Positions 17,863-26,645 of a stretch of DNA of 64,000 nt are shown piece by piece; the stretch's first letter is position 1; each line of letters opens with the position of its first letter. A program made the translations under genes and the position numbers. The DNA is from Bradyrhizobium sp. 190 (GTDB taxonomy: Bacteria > Pseudomonadota > Alphaproteobacteria > Rhizobiales > Xanthobacteraceae): assembly GCF_023073415.1 (NCBI RefSeq), contig NZ_JADPJL010000005.1, positions 1 through 64,000 of the forward strand, given 5' to 3'. A model generated the notes under the pieces. The model saw only the letters and a list, made by a program, of their open reading frames with translations. It did no database searches and was not told where the DNA came from.

Positions 17863-18110
17863 CTACTGGCAGAGATGCTGCCGGCCGTCCTCGCTGCGGA
17901 ACCAGGTGCCGGGGACAGACAAAACCGTTGCGGCGGGCATAGGCTTCGCCGCCCATCGGGGCGGTGGCGATGGCGCCGCCGACTGCGCCGCCGACGCCGC
18001 CGGCCGCGACATCGCCCGGCCAGAAGCCGCTGTTATCGTCCCAGCGGTTGTAGCTGTCGCGCCAGGTGCGGTCCTGCCGCGCCGCGCTGGCTGCGCTCGC
18101 CGCGCTGCCA
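17863..18110 (-). pseudogene. frameshifted remnant of a small exported glycine-rich protein
   Basis: On the minus strand one frame reads RDSYNRWDDNSGFWPGDVAA and then a glycine/alanine zipper (GGVGGAVGGAIATAPMGG). The end of the same protein, PGTWFRSEDGRQHLCQ, is in another frame, so at least one indel lies near the FVC codons. The N-terminus with the signal peptide is missing. Glycine-zipper proteins of this type are common in Bradyrhizobium envelopes. I call it decayed because the two halves cannot be read together. Confidence 0.6.
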
Positions 18111-18111
18111 G

Positions 18112-18488
18112 GTTGATGCCGGCAGGCTGGCGGCGATCGGGTTCTGGTCGGTTGTGCTGGAGCTGGCGCGCGAGGGCGCCGAGTTGAAGGCGGTGGTCAG
18201 CTTCCACGGCATGCTGGCGACAAAAATGCCGGCGCAACCGGGGCAGGTGAAGGCCAGCGTGCTGGTCTGCACCGGCGTTGACGATCCCCTGGCGCCGCCG
18301 GAATAGGTTGCCGATTTCGAGAACGAGATGCGAAGGACTGGCAGGTCATCGCCTACGGCAACACGCTGCACGGCTTCACCAACCCGGCCGCCGACGGCTC
18401 GATGATGCGCACCGCGCTGTACAACGAACAGGCCGACCGCCGTTCCTGGGCATCGATGACAAGCCTGTTCGATGAAGTCTTGACCTGA
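18112..18488 (+). pseudogene. remnant of a dienelactone-hydrolase-family gene
   Basis: The translation VDAGRLAAIGFW...LELAREGAELKAVVSFHG matches the middle of dienelactone hydrolases, but the Cys nucleophile loop (GYCFGG in the family) is lost. An in-frame TAG follows DDPLAPPE. A frameshift lies near 18,330, after which DWQVIAYGNTLHGFTNPAADG with the catalytic histidine resumes, and the frame ends at TGA 18486. The first third of the gene is absent. It abuts the previous remnant head to head, which marks a decay or rearrangement site. Confidence 0.75.
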
Positions 18489-18649
18489 CAAAGGCGTCCA
18501 ACTGGTATTTCATAGCGTTTTCAAGCGAAGCATGCCCTCGGACGTGATCCGTGGGTGGGCACCGGTTCGCGGGAAGAAGACGGGTCAAATCCAAAATCAG
18601 AAGTTCACGCTTGAGCCGAACTTCAGCTGATACAGTGAGCAGGGGGCGT

Positions 18650-19345
18650 ATGTTCGGAATTCTTGGGCTGGGGTTTTTGCTGGGCATGCAGCATGCGCTC
18701 GAGGCCGATCACATCGCCGCCGTCTCCAGCATCGCCGCGCGCCGCAGCCGTGTCGCCGACATCGTCAAGCACGGGCTGACCTGGGGGCTCGGCCACACGC
18801 TCACCTTGTTCATCTTTGCCGGCGCCGCCGTCCTGCTCGGCCGCGCGATCCCGGACGACGTTGCACGGCCGATGGAGACCGCCGTCGGTTTCATGCTGGT
18901 CGGCCTCGGCGCCCATGTGCTGTGGCGGCTGTGGCGCGACCGCGTGCATTTCCACCAGCATGGCCATGGCGACGGCACGGTGCATTTCCACGCCCACAGC
19001 CATGCTGGCGAAACCGCGCCGCATGCCCGCGCGGCGCATGCGCATGACCATGGCTTCCGCTGGCGCACGCTACTGGTCGGGCTGATGCATGGCATGGCGG
19101 GCTCTGCCGCGCTTCTGGTGCTGACGGTTTCGCAGGCTTCCAGTCCTGCGGTCGGCCTCGGATATGTCGCACTGTTCGGCGTCGGCTCGATGATCGGCAT
19201 GGGCGCGCTGTCGACGGTGATTGCGGTGCCGCTTGCGGTCTCCGCCCGCTCGCTCACCTGGGCCAATCGCGGCCTGCAGGGGGCAGTGGGTCTTGCCACC
19301 GTCGCGATCGGAATCATGACTGTAGTCGAAACGGTACTGGCCTGA
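18650..19345 (+). CDS. NicO/UreH-type nickel-cobalt transporter
   Basis: The protein (231 residues from ATG 18650, behind aggggg) is polytopic with about six membrane helices. The first helix carries HALEADH, the HX4DH metal-binding signature of NicO/HoxN/UreH permeases. A histidine-rich loop (HFHQHGHGDGTVHFHAHSHAG) in the middle probably gathers metal ions. It should move Ni or Co across the inner membrane. No urease or hydrogenase gene is adjacent, so the metal user is elsewhere. Confidence 0.85.
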   Translation: MFGILGLGFLLGMQHALEADHIAAVSSIAARRSRVADIVKHGLTWGLGHTLTLFIFAGAAVLLGRAIPDDVARPMETAVGFMLVGLGAHVLWRLWRDRVHFHQHGHGDGTVHFHAHSHAGETAPHARAAHAHDHGFRWRTLLVGLMHGMAGSAALLVLTVSQASSPAVGLGYVALFGVGSMIGMGALSTVIAVPLAVSARSLTWANRGLQGAVGLATVAIGIMTVVETVLA

Positions 19346-19404
19346 CGCGGGGCGCCTCGGCGCGACGGTCTGATCAACAATTATAAAGCGTTCGGAGGAA
19401 TAGG

Positions 19405-20379
19405 ATGAAACGCCGAGATTTTCTGGCCGGAAGCGCCGCATGTTCGCTGGCCGCTTTGACGGGCCAGGCGCTGGCACAATCGGGCCCGCTGACCAAAATC
19501 ATCTTTCCCTTCGCGGCCGGCGGCGGCGGGGACGCGCTGTGCCGCTTGCTGGCGCAGCACATCGGCCCATTGCTCGACCGCAACATCATCGTCGAGAACC
19601 GCACCGGCGGTGACGGCCTGATCGGCATCAAGGCGGTGAAGGGGGCCAATCCCGACGGCACGACTGTCCTCGTGACCACGGGACCGACGATGTATCTGCT
19701 GCCGATGGTCGAGACGACACCGAGTTTTGACGCGGCGAAGGATTTCGTCCCGGTCAGCCAGCTTGTGCGATTCGAGTTCTGTGTCTTCGTCGGCACCGCC
19801 GTCCCGGCCGAGGTCAAGGACTTCAAGCAATTCGTCGCCTGGCTGAAAGCCAATCCGGACAAGGCCACGTTCGGCGTGCCCAGCAACGGCACCATTCCGC
19901 ATTTTAGCGGATCGCGGCTCGAGCAGGCGCTGGGCATCAAGCTGACGCGCGTGGCCTATCGCGGCAGCGCGCCGATCATCAACGATCTCGTCCGCGGCCA
20001 TATGCCGTTTGCGATTTCCACGTTGACCGATGCCATCCCGCAGCATCGCGCCGGCAACATCCGGATTCTCGCGGTCGGCAACGAGACGCGTTCGCCGTTC
20101 CTGCCGGACGCGCCCACCTTGAAGGAGAACGGCATCGATCTGGTGGCGGATGCCTGGTACGGCATGTGGCTGCCGGCGGGCGCTTCAACCGATTTCGCGA
20201 AGAAACTGAGCGAGGCGGCCGCCGCCGCGCTTGCCAAGCCCGAGGTCAAGGAGAAGCTGCTCGCGATCGGCCTGATCCCGGTTGGCTCGACGCCCGAAGG
20301 CCTGACCCGACAACTCGCTGCCAACACCGCGTTCTGGCAGCCGGTCGTGAAGGAAACGGGGTACAAGATCACGAATTAG
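19405..20379 (+). CDS. Bug-family (TctC-type) periplasmic solute-binding protein
   Basis: The 324-residue protein starts MKRRDFLAGSAACSLAALTG, a Tat-like or Sec signal. The Bug fold follows with its usual motifs: IIFPFAAGGGGDALCRLLAQ near the start, VENRTGGDGLIG, and GVPSNGTIPHFSG in the middle. Bug proteins bind carboxylates or amides for tripartite tricarboxylate transport or act as sensors. No TctA/TctB membrane genes are nearby, so it is an orphan receptor, which is usual for this expanded family. A ggagg-type site precedes the ATG. Confidence 0.88.
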   Translation: MKRRDFLAGSAACSLAALTGQALAQSGPLTKIIFPFAAGGGGDALCRLLAQHIGPLLDRNIIVENRTGGDGLIGIKAVKGANPDGTTVLVTTGPTMYLLPMVETTPSFDAAKDFVPVSQLVRFEFCVFVGTAVPAEVKDFKQFVAWLKANPDKATFGVPSNGTIPHFSGSRLEQALGIKLTRVAYRGSAPIINDLVRGHMPFAISTLTDAIPQHRAGNIRILAVGNETRSPFLPDAPTLKENGIDLVADAWYGMWLPAGASTDFAKKLSEAAAAALAKPEVKEKLLAIGLIPVGSTPEGLTRQLAANTAFWQPVVKETGYKITN

Positions 20380-20655
20380 GATCGCGGTCCGCGCCCGCAA
20401 CGTTACGCGTGGATGCAGCGGAGATCGGGTCGGCGGCCTGCATCATGGCGCGATGCTTCGCGCGTCGATGACGTATGGCGCGCTCCACCGCTGCGATCAA
20501 AGAGGCGACCCAATAATCAAGGATCCAGCCGGCTTGGCCAAGCTCTCGGTTGCTTTGTTTTGCTCGTAATGTCTGCGTCATGACATGGACCCTTGCCGCC
20601 GGTGAGCAAGTGCTCCCGGCAGCTCAAGAAGTTTACAGCACGTTCGCCCCATCCC

Positions 20656-21729
20656 TTATCGCCGTGCTTCCAGAACGATGTTGAAGGGCGTCTCGGCCGC
20701 GATCCGGATGCGGCTAAATCCGGCTTCGCGCAGAACCGCCTCCAACCGGGCCGGTCCCGCTTGCCCGCCAAGGGCGAGCCCGACCTCCTGCGCCAGCGAA
20801 ACCGGCGTACAGATCATGGTGGAGCCCGCATAATAGAGCCGGCCGACCGGGTTGATATTGTCCTCCAGCCTGTCTCCTGCACGTGGCTCCACCGCCATGA
20901 ATGTGCCATCGGGGGCCAGAGCCTCCAGAATCCGGCTCGCCGCGCCGACGGGGTCGCCAAGGTCGTGCAGCGCATCGAAACAACAGATCAGGTCGAAGTT
21001 GCTGCCCACAAAATTCTTGGCTGTGGCGACGTCAAATTCCGTCCTGGCTGCTACGCCGTCGCGTTTCGCGGCGTCGCGGGCGCAGGCGATAGAATCTTCG
21101 TGGTTGTCGACCCCGACAAATATGGATCTTTCGAAGGCTTTCGCCATGAGAATGGTGGAGATGCCATGGCCGCAGCCGATATCGGCGACCCGTGCACCGC
21201 TATTGAGCTTTTCAATCACACCGTCCAATGCGGGAAGCCATTCCTGAACGAGATGGGCTTTGTAGCTCACGCCGAAGAAGCGCGACATTCCGCTGAACAG
21301 GCAATTGCATCGTTCGTGATAGCCGGCGGCGCCGCCGTTGCGGAAAGCCTTGCTCACCTTGGGTTGGTCAAGCATCACCGCCTGGCAGACCTCGAATGAG
21401 CCTAGCATGTAGACCGGACTTTCGGGATTTCCGAAGACCATGGCCTGCTCGGGATTCATGGCAAAGCGCTTGGTCGTGGCGTCATAGTCCAGATAACCGG
21501 CTGCTGCGTGGGCACTAAGCCATTCGCGCACAAGGCGCTCGACCGTTCCGGTGCGGCGGGCCAGTTCTTCCGGCGTCACCGGGCCCGCCTCAGCGAGTGC
21601 GTTGTACAGCCCGAGTTCATCACCGATGCGGACCAAAGGCGCAATCATGGTCGCGCCCAGATCATCCAGTATCCGCGCAACGAAACCTTCCAGCTTCTGC
21701 TCGTTTAATTCTCTAACCATCTTATTCAT
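20656..21729 (-). CDS. class I SAM-dependent methyltransferase with N-terminal winged helix
   Basis: The 357-residue protein has a winged-helix-like N-terminal domain (about 25-90) and a Rossmann methyltransferase domain with the SAM-binding motif VADIGCGHG at residues 181-189. The acidic GVDNHEDS and the motif ICCFDALHDLGDP fit motifs II and IV. The substrate is unknown; this architecture occurs in small-molecule O-methyltransferases and ubiE-like enzymes. It is divergent from an AraC-type regulator 153 bases away, which probably controls it. Confidence 0.83.
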   Translation of the reverse strand: MNKMVRELNEQKLEGFVARILDDLGATMIAPLVRIGDELGLYNALAEAGPVTPEELARRTGTVERLVREWLSAHAAAGYLDYDATTKRFAMNPEQAMVFGNPESPVYMLGSFEVCQAVMLDQPKVSKAFRNGGAAGYHERCNCLFSGMSRFFGVSYKAHLVQEWLPALDGVIEKLNSGARVADIGCGHGISTILMAKAFERSIFVGVDNHEDSIACARDAAKRDGVAARTEFDVATAKNFVGSNFDLICCFDALHDLGDPVGAASRILEALAPDGTFMAVEPRAGDRLEDNINPVGRLYYAGSTMICTPVSLAQEVGLALGGQAGPARLEAVLREAGFSRIRIAAETPFNIVLEARR

Positions 21730-21882
21730 TTCAGCCTCCGGTTTGCGTGCTAGGACATAGGTCCTCGCGAGGGCGCGGCAAATGACCAGACCGCCGGATG
21801 GCTTGACTGAGCGTCTGAATCCTTCCTATTTTTTGCCGTTCGCCCGAAAAGCGTAACCGAGCGTCCGATTGGAGCTGCGATT
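21730..21882. promoter_or_regulatory. divergent promoter region, methyltransferase versus AraC regulator
   Basis: The 153-base gap must hold both promoters and probably AraC half-sites. I found no exact repeat long enough to name as an operator. Confidence 0.4.
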
Positions 21883-22860
21883 ATGGGCGCGGATGCCCTG
21901 TCCGATGTGTTGCGCGCCGTACGACTCAGCAGTGCGATGTTCTTCCATCTTGACGTCCGCGCGCCGTGGGTGGCCGCGGCGCCGGCATCGTCTGCCTGCG
22001 CTTCAGCCGTGCTGCCGGGGGCACAGCACGTGATCGAGTATCACGTCGTGGTCGATGGCTGCTGCTGGGGCGGGTTGATCGATGAGCCATCGGTACGGCT
22101 CGACGCGGGCGACATCATCGCGTTTCCGCAAGGCGCAGCCCATGTGCTTTCGAGTGCGCCGGGCATGCAGGCGATCCCTGATCTGAGTTACTATCATCAG
22201 CCGACGGCCGATCAGCTTCCCCACAGGATCCACCTCGGTGACAGCGGCCCCGCCGACGCGCGCATCCTGTGCGGATTTCTCGGCTGCGACACGCGTCCTT
22301 TCAACCCGCTGCTGGAGTCGCTGCCTGCGGTCCTGCATCTGCGGGGAAGTTCATATCGCGGCAATTCGAGCCTTGCTTTTCTGATCAATGCCGCACGGGC
22401 AGAGACGGAAGGGCGCCGGACGGGTGGAGAGGGCGTCCTTGCCCGACTGGGCGAACTGCTCTTCGTCGAGGCGATCAGATGCCATATCGAAGCACTTGGT
22501 CCCGAACAGACCGGCTGGCTTGCCGGCCTGGGCGATCGACACGTCGGTCAGGCGCTGAATCTCCTGCATGGCAAACCAGCGGCTGACTGGACATTGGATG
22601 AACTCGCGAGGATGGTGGGGTTGTCGCGGTCGACGCTCGCGCAGCGATTTACCTATCTCATCGGGCAACCGCCGATACAGTATCTGACGCGCTGGCGCAT
22701 GCAACTCGCGGCAGGTCTGCTGGCTTCGGGGCGCGATCCGATCGCGCGCGTGGCAGAGGCGGTGGGGTACGATTCCGAGGCCGCCTTCAATCGTGCGTTT
22801 CGCAGGACGGTAGGGACGCCGCCGGCGGCCTGGCGGCAGGCGCATATATTATCGGAGTAA
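21883..22860 (+). CDS. AraC family transcriptional regulator with cupin domain
   Basis: The 325-residue protein has an N-terminal cupin ligand domain (about 1-180, with EYHVVVDGCCWGG and DIIAFPQGAAHVL). Its C-terminal AraC double helix-turn-helix includes LDELARMVGLSRSTLAQRF and the closing VAEAVGYDSEAAFNRAFRR. It should regulate the divergent methyltransferase gene and itself. The inducer is unknown. The ATG at 21883 gives a normal N-terminus (MGADALSDVLRAV). Confidence 0.9.
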   Translation: MGADALSDVLRAVRLSSAMFFHLDVRAPWVAAAPASSACASAVLPGAQHVIEYHVVVDGCCWGGLIDEPSVRLDAGDIIAFPQGAAHVLSSAPGMQAIPDLSYYHQPTADQLPHRIHLGDSGPADARILCGFLGCDTRPFNPLLESLPAVLHLRGSSYRGNSSLAFLINAARAETEGRRTGGEGVLARLGELLFVEAIRCHIEALGPEQTGWLAGLGDRHVGQALNLLHGKPAADWTLDELARMVGLSRSTLAQRFTYLIGQPPIQYLTRWRMQLAAGLLASGRDPIARVAEAVGYDSEAAFNRAFRRTVGTPPAAWRQAHILSE

Positions 22861-22885
22861 GTCGCCATCTATGGCGTACGCGCCT

Positions 22886-22954
22886 CTAAGGCTTCATTCC
22901 GACCTTCTTCCTGATCGCGCCCAGGTTCCAGATGAGTTGGTTCAATCCGGATAC
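22886..22954 (-). pseudogene. fragment of a sulfatase 3' end
   Basis: In one minus-strand frame this short piece reads LIWNLGAIRKKVGMKP and stop. That closely matches the last residues of the intact sulfatase at 29849 (GIWDEAELGAIREKIGMKP). Nothing convincing continues upstream, where an in-frame stop appears. It looks like the tail of a deleted paralogue. Confidence 0.5.
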
Positions 22955-23295
22955 GTCGTCGGGTCGTCAGCCTCATTCCGGTGGGAACATCGCGCCGGTG
23001 CTCAGCGGAGCAGGGCGTGTACTCATAAATTGCTTGGTTAAACGGCCACATTTACTGGAAAAATTGTCGCAAGGTGTGTCGGTTCCAGGGGCTCATGTAC
23101 CATGTTAGCTGCCTGAATTACCGCATGATTTGACTATATTGGGGGCGTCTTCGCGCGCTCAATGAGCCGCGAATACCGCCGCGGCCGCGCTTTGACTTGA
23201 CGATGATTCCCAAGTTTAACTCTAGCCAGCAGGGGCGTCGGGTTCTTGGTTGACTCAGTTTAGCGGCGGCTGCCGACAGAACAGGGGATCACCGC
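22955..23295. other. intergenic region, nothing recognised
   Basis: These 341 bases lie before the DUF962 operon and must contain its promoter. I see no gene, RNA or repeat I can support. Confidence 0.4.
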
Positions 23296-23808
23296 ATGAG
23301 TTCATATTTTCGGCGGCAGCTTGCGGACTACGTTGAATATCATCGTGACCCCTGGAATTGCGCGATGCATGTCTTCGGCATCGTGTTCTTGTTCCTGGCC
23401 GCCGTTCTCCCGCTCAGCCTGTGGTCCATCACCGTATTCGGGTTCCAGACCAGCGCGGCGACCATCGCTGTCGTGCCGGTGCTCATCTACTGGTTCCTGC
23501 TCGACTTCGCGCTCGGAGCCGCGATCCTTGGGGCTGCGGTTGTGTTGCTCTCAGTCGCCGCCGTGATCGTTGGTCATGCGACAACTGCCGGCATGTGGTC
23601 ACTTACGGCCATTCTGATTGTCGTTGGCGTCGCATCGCAGATTATTGGGCACCGCGTGTTTGAGCGACGGCAGCCGGCGCTGGTTGACAATCCGAGCCAC
23701 CTTTTGCTCGGACCAATGTTTGTCATGGCGAAGTTGCTTATCGCGCTGGGCTTTCGGCGCGATCTCGCCATCATTATCCACGGGCATCCGCAAGGTGCCA
23801 CATCGTGA
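23296..23808 (+). CDS. DUF962/Mpo1-like membrane protein
   Basis: The 170-residue protein has four hydrophobic helices. The motif YHRDPWNCAMHVFGI lies near the start and IGHRVFERRQPALVDNPSHLLLGP near the end, both with the conserved histidines of the Mpo1/YGL010w family. Yeast Mpo1 is an iron-dependent dioxygenase acting on 2-hydroxy fatty acids, so a lipid alpha-oxidation role is possible but not shown in bacteria. It is the first gene of a three-gene unit, 33 bases before the epimerase gene. Confidence 0.8.
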   Translation: MSSYFRRQLADYVEYHRDPWNCAMHVFGIVFLFLAAVLPLSLWSITVFGFQTSAATIAVVPVLIYWFLLDFALGAAILGAAVVLLSVAAVIVGHATTAGMWSLTAILIVVGVASQIIGHRVFERRQPALVDNPSHLLLGPMFVMAKLLIALGFRRDLAIIIHGHPQGATS

Positions 23809-23841
23809 TCTCAAATAGTTCAGCTTGAGTGCACCCGCAGC

Positions 23842-24891
23842 ATGACGCGCATACTGGTCACAGGCGGCAGTGGGTTCATCGGAAAACACCTCGTCGCGGC
23901 GCTGATCGCGCGAGGTGGGCAGGTGAGGGTTCTCGATCTTCAGCCACCACCCCGCGCCTTGACGCAGGTTCAGTATGTCGGTGGATCGGTACTTGATCGC
24001 GACCTGGTGGACCGAGCAATGGACGGGGTCGACGAGGTCTATCACCTGGCCGGCCTACCGGGGATGTGGCTGCCGCGAAAAGCTGATTTTCACACCGTCA
24101 ATTACGGTGGCACCGAAATCGTCATTGAGACGGCGCGAAAGCGCGGCATAAAGCGCTTTCTGCACTGCTCGACGGAATCCATTCTGTTCCGTGCCTCGCC
24201 ATCGATGGTTCCTGTCGCCGACGATGCGCTCCTGCCGGATGACATGCCGGGTCCATATACGCGCTCGAAAATGCTCGCCGACCGGTTCGCCATGCAGGCG
24301 GCCGCATCCGGATACCCGGTGGTAATCGGCTGTCCCACCATGCCGGTCGGACCTTACGATCACAACGTTACGCCGCCGACGGCAATGCTCCGGTATTTTC
24401 TCAAGCGACGCCTTCAATTGCATCTTGATTTTGTCGTGAACCTCGTCGATGTGCGCGACGCCGCCGAAGGGCTGATCCTCGCCATGGAGCGTGGACAAGC
24501 TGGACATCGCTACGTTCTCGGCGGCGAAAGCATGCCGCTAAGACAGGTTCTCGAACTCATGGCTGATATCAGCGGACGTCGCGTCCGGTGCATTCACGTG
24601 AACGGCAAGGTCGCCGAAATGGTCACAGCAACGCTGGAGTTCATCGCCGATCACGTGACGCGCCGGCCCCCGTCCGGTACGGCCGAAGGCGTTCGTATCG
24701 CATTGCGAGCAGGGGCCTTGTCGATCGAGAAAGCACAACGAGAGCTGGGCTATGCGCCGGGCGCCGTCGAACCTGTGTTGCGAGAAACCATTGCGCATCT
24801 GCTTGATGCCGGCCACCATCAGCCTGAATGGAGCTCAACGCCGAGTAGTCGCGCTCGATCGTTTCACATCGAGCGCCGGTTTGGCGGTTGA
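23842..24891 (+). CDS. NAD(P)-dependent epimerase/dehydratase (extended SDR)
   Basis: The 349-residue protein is an extended short-chain dehydrogenase. The nucleotide-binding GGSGFIG is at residues 8-14, and the active-site serine/threonine lies in HCSTES (about 109-113). The YxxxK pair is in YTRSK (Tyr139, Lys143). Overall layout resembles HpnA-type sugar epimerases and 3-beta-hydroxysteroid dehydrogenases, so a lipid or lipid-linked sugar is a likely substrate. It is the middle gene of a tightly spaced unit with DUF962 and ICMT-like genes. Confidence 0.85.
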   Translation: MTRILVTGGSGFIGKHLVAALIARGGQVRVLDLQPPPRALTQVQYVGGSVLDRDLVDRAMDGVDEVYHLAGLPGMWLPRKADFHTVNYGGTEIVIETARKRGIKRFLHCSTESILFRASPSMVPVADDALLPDDMPGPYTRSKMLADRFAMQAAASGYPVVIGCPTMPVGPYDHNVTPPTAMLRYFLKRRLQLHLDFVVNLVDVRDAAEGLILAMERGQAGHRYVLGGESMPLRQVLELMADISGRRVRCIHVNGKVAEMVTATLEFIADHVTRRPPSGTAEGVRIALRAGALSIEKAQRELGYAPGAVEPVLRETIAHLLDAGHHQPEWSSTPSSRARSFHIERRFGG

Positions 24892-24918
24892 TCCAATCCC
24901 TCACTGAAGGTCCGCGAC

Positions 24919-25545
24919 ATGCTGAACGATCCTGGTCAATGGTTCACTTTCGCCTTGAGTGGCTGGACCACTACATGGCCCACACAGTTGCTCGCCATCA
25001 TCTGGATTTTGTGGGTCATCAGTTGGGTTTTGGCGTCGTTCTGGTCCGGTCAAACCAAGAAACACGTGATGACCTGGGACTCGCTCAAATACCGCTTCCC
25101 CATTCTCGCAGGGGCAATTCTTTTCTTGCCATTGACCGGCAAGGTTCTGGGGGAAAAGCCGCTCTGGCAGTTCGGCAGCGTTGGCATCTACGCGCTGGCG
25201 TGCCTTGTCCTTGCGGGGATCTCGTTCACATGGTGGGCGAGAATTCATCTCGGACGTTTCTGGTCGAACGCGATCACGCACAAGGAAGGCCATCAGGTCA
25301 TTGATACCGGCCCCTACGGGCTGGTGCGCCACCCGATCTATACGGGGCTTATCTTTGGGATGTTGGTGACGGGTGTCGCGGTCGGAACAGTGACAGCGAT
25401 GCTGGGTGCGGCGCTGATCTCGCTCGGGATGTCGTTGAAGGCCCGCATGGAAGAAGGCTTCCTCACGGCTGAACTCGGTGCGGATGCCTATGGATCGTAT
25501 TGCCGTCGCGTTCCGATGCTGATTCCGTTCCTGCCGCCCACCTGA
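24919..25545 (+). CDS. isoprenylcysteine-methyltransferase-like membrane methyltransferase
   Basis: The 208-residue protein has about five membrane helices. The C-terminal ICMT/PEMT signature is present: GHQVIDTGPYGLVRHPIYTG, where RHPxY contributes to SAM binding, and later EEGFLTAELGADAYGSYCRRV. Bacterial members methylate small molecules or lipids at the membrane; no prenylated protein is expected. It starts 27 bases after the epimerase gene, so the three genes probably modify one lipid-like molecule. Confidence 0.85.
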   Translation: MLNDPGQWFTFALSGWTTTWPTQLLAIIWILWVISWVLASFWSGQTKKHVMTWDSLKYRFPILAGAILFLPLTGKVLGEKPLWQFGSVGIYALACLVLAGISFTWWARIHLGRFWSNAITHKEGHQVIDTGPYGLVRHPIYTGLIFGMLVTGVAVGTVTAMLGAALISLGMSLKARMEEGFLTAELGADAYGSYCRRVPMLIPFLPPT

Positions 25546-25566
25546 CGCCGCAGAATACCCTGCAAG

Positions 25567-26505
25567 CTACCGTTTCGGTCGCGTCGCCGCTGATGTCGCG
25601 ACAGGCGGAGCGATACGGCGCGGAACCAAAACGCGCTGGCCTTGTGTGAGCGGTGCACTCTCTGAATACTGATTGACCTGTGTAAGTGACCACAGCGGTA
25701 CATGGTTAGATGCCGCGAGCCGCTGCAAGGTATCGCCCGAACGGGCGGATTGCGGCGTGCCACTGTCCCACAGCTCAAGCGGGGCATCGGGAGGAACGAT
25801 GTAGCGCAGCGGCAGCGCCTCTCCCTTGGGCGGTAAAGGCGTCGTCGCGAGCTGCGCAATCGCTGTCACCAATTGCTCGTGGATGGAATCCTGCTTGTCG
25901 ATGTTGATGTGGGTGACTTCCTCGTGCTGCTTCAAGTCGAAGCTTGCGTAATGACCCTGGTAGCCTTGCTCGGCCACCACATCGCCGCCGCCCAATACGC
26001 TGTCGGACAGGAAAATGTTGATGAAACGCTCGACGTTCAGCGGCACCTTCGGGCTTGCCTGGGCCGGATCAATGGTGACCACCAGACTAACCTGGATGTT
26101 TTCGGCCTTCAGTATCCCGGCGAACGTCAGGGCACAAAGTCCGCCCATGGAATGACCGATCAGGACGATCGGAGCGGCATTGTCACGGTAATCGCGGATG
26201 GCCTGATCCGCGATCAGCCGGCAAATGGTGAATTCGTAGACGTCGGCCCGGATGCCGGCTTCTTCGAGGCGCTTGGTCAGATGGTCCATCCCGCGCGAAA
26301 AGATCGGCCCGAGCGCGCCGCGGAACAGGTAGACGCGCGCCTGCGGCTGGGTCGCGGCTGGCGGCGCGACAGGGGCGGTCGTCGCGGCAGCATTGGTCGA
26401 GCGTGCGACCGGCCCGGCGAGTGCCAGATTGCAACTCGGCGAGCAAATGCAGGCGGAAAGAGCCGCCCAGATCACCACGGCCGCAACCTGCGTCGGACTG
26501 CTCAT
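25567..26505 (-). CDS. alpha/beta hydrolase lipoprotein with C-terminal LysM domain
   Basis: From ATG 26505 the protein (312 residues) has a signal with lipobox LSAC. A threonine/alanine/proline-rich linker follows, then an alpha/beta-hydrolase domain with nucleophile elbow GHSMGG. The C-terminal LysM-like module (SGDTLQRLAASNHVPLWSLTQVNQ) may bind peptidoglycan. Aspartate (TIDPAQ) and histidine (EVTHINID) candidates are present. ATG 26541 is an alternative start but hides the lipobox. It is paralogous to the next gene upstream (26646-27398), with VYLFRGALGPIF matching VYLLRGVLNIF. Confidence 0.75.
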   Translation of the reverse strand: MSSPTQVAAVVIWAALSACICSPSCNLALAGPVARSTNAAATTAPVAPPAATQPQARVYLFRGALGPIFSRGMDHLTKRLEEAGIRADVYEFTICRLIADQAIRDYRDNAAPIVLIGHSMGGLCALTFAGILKAENIQVSLVVTIDPAQASPKVPLNVERFINIFLSDSVLGGGDVVAEQGYQGHYASFDLKQHEEVTHINIDKQDSIHEQLVTAIAQLATTPLPPKGEALPLRYIVPPDAPLELWDSGTPQSARSGDTLQRLAASNHVPLWSLTQVNQYSESAPLTQGQRVLVPRRIAPPVATSAATRPKR

Positions 26506-26645
26506 GCGATTCCATCCGCGATTCTGGGCGTACATGCACATCCCAACGCCACCCAGCGGCTCTACGGGTAATCTATCGTCGAGGAATCGGCAGAATTTGC
26601 GGCACTCGTCGCTTCGGCGACGGCCCCGGAACCGAGCCAGCCGCG

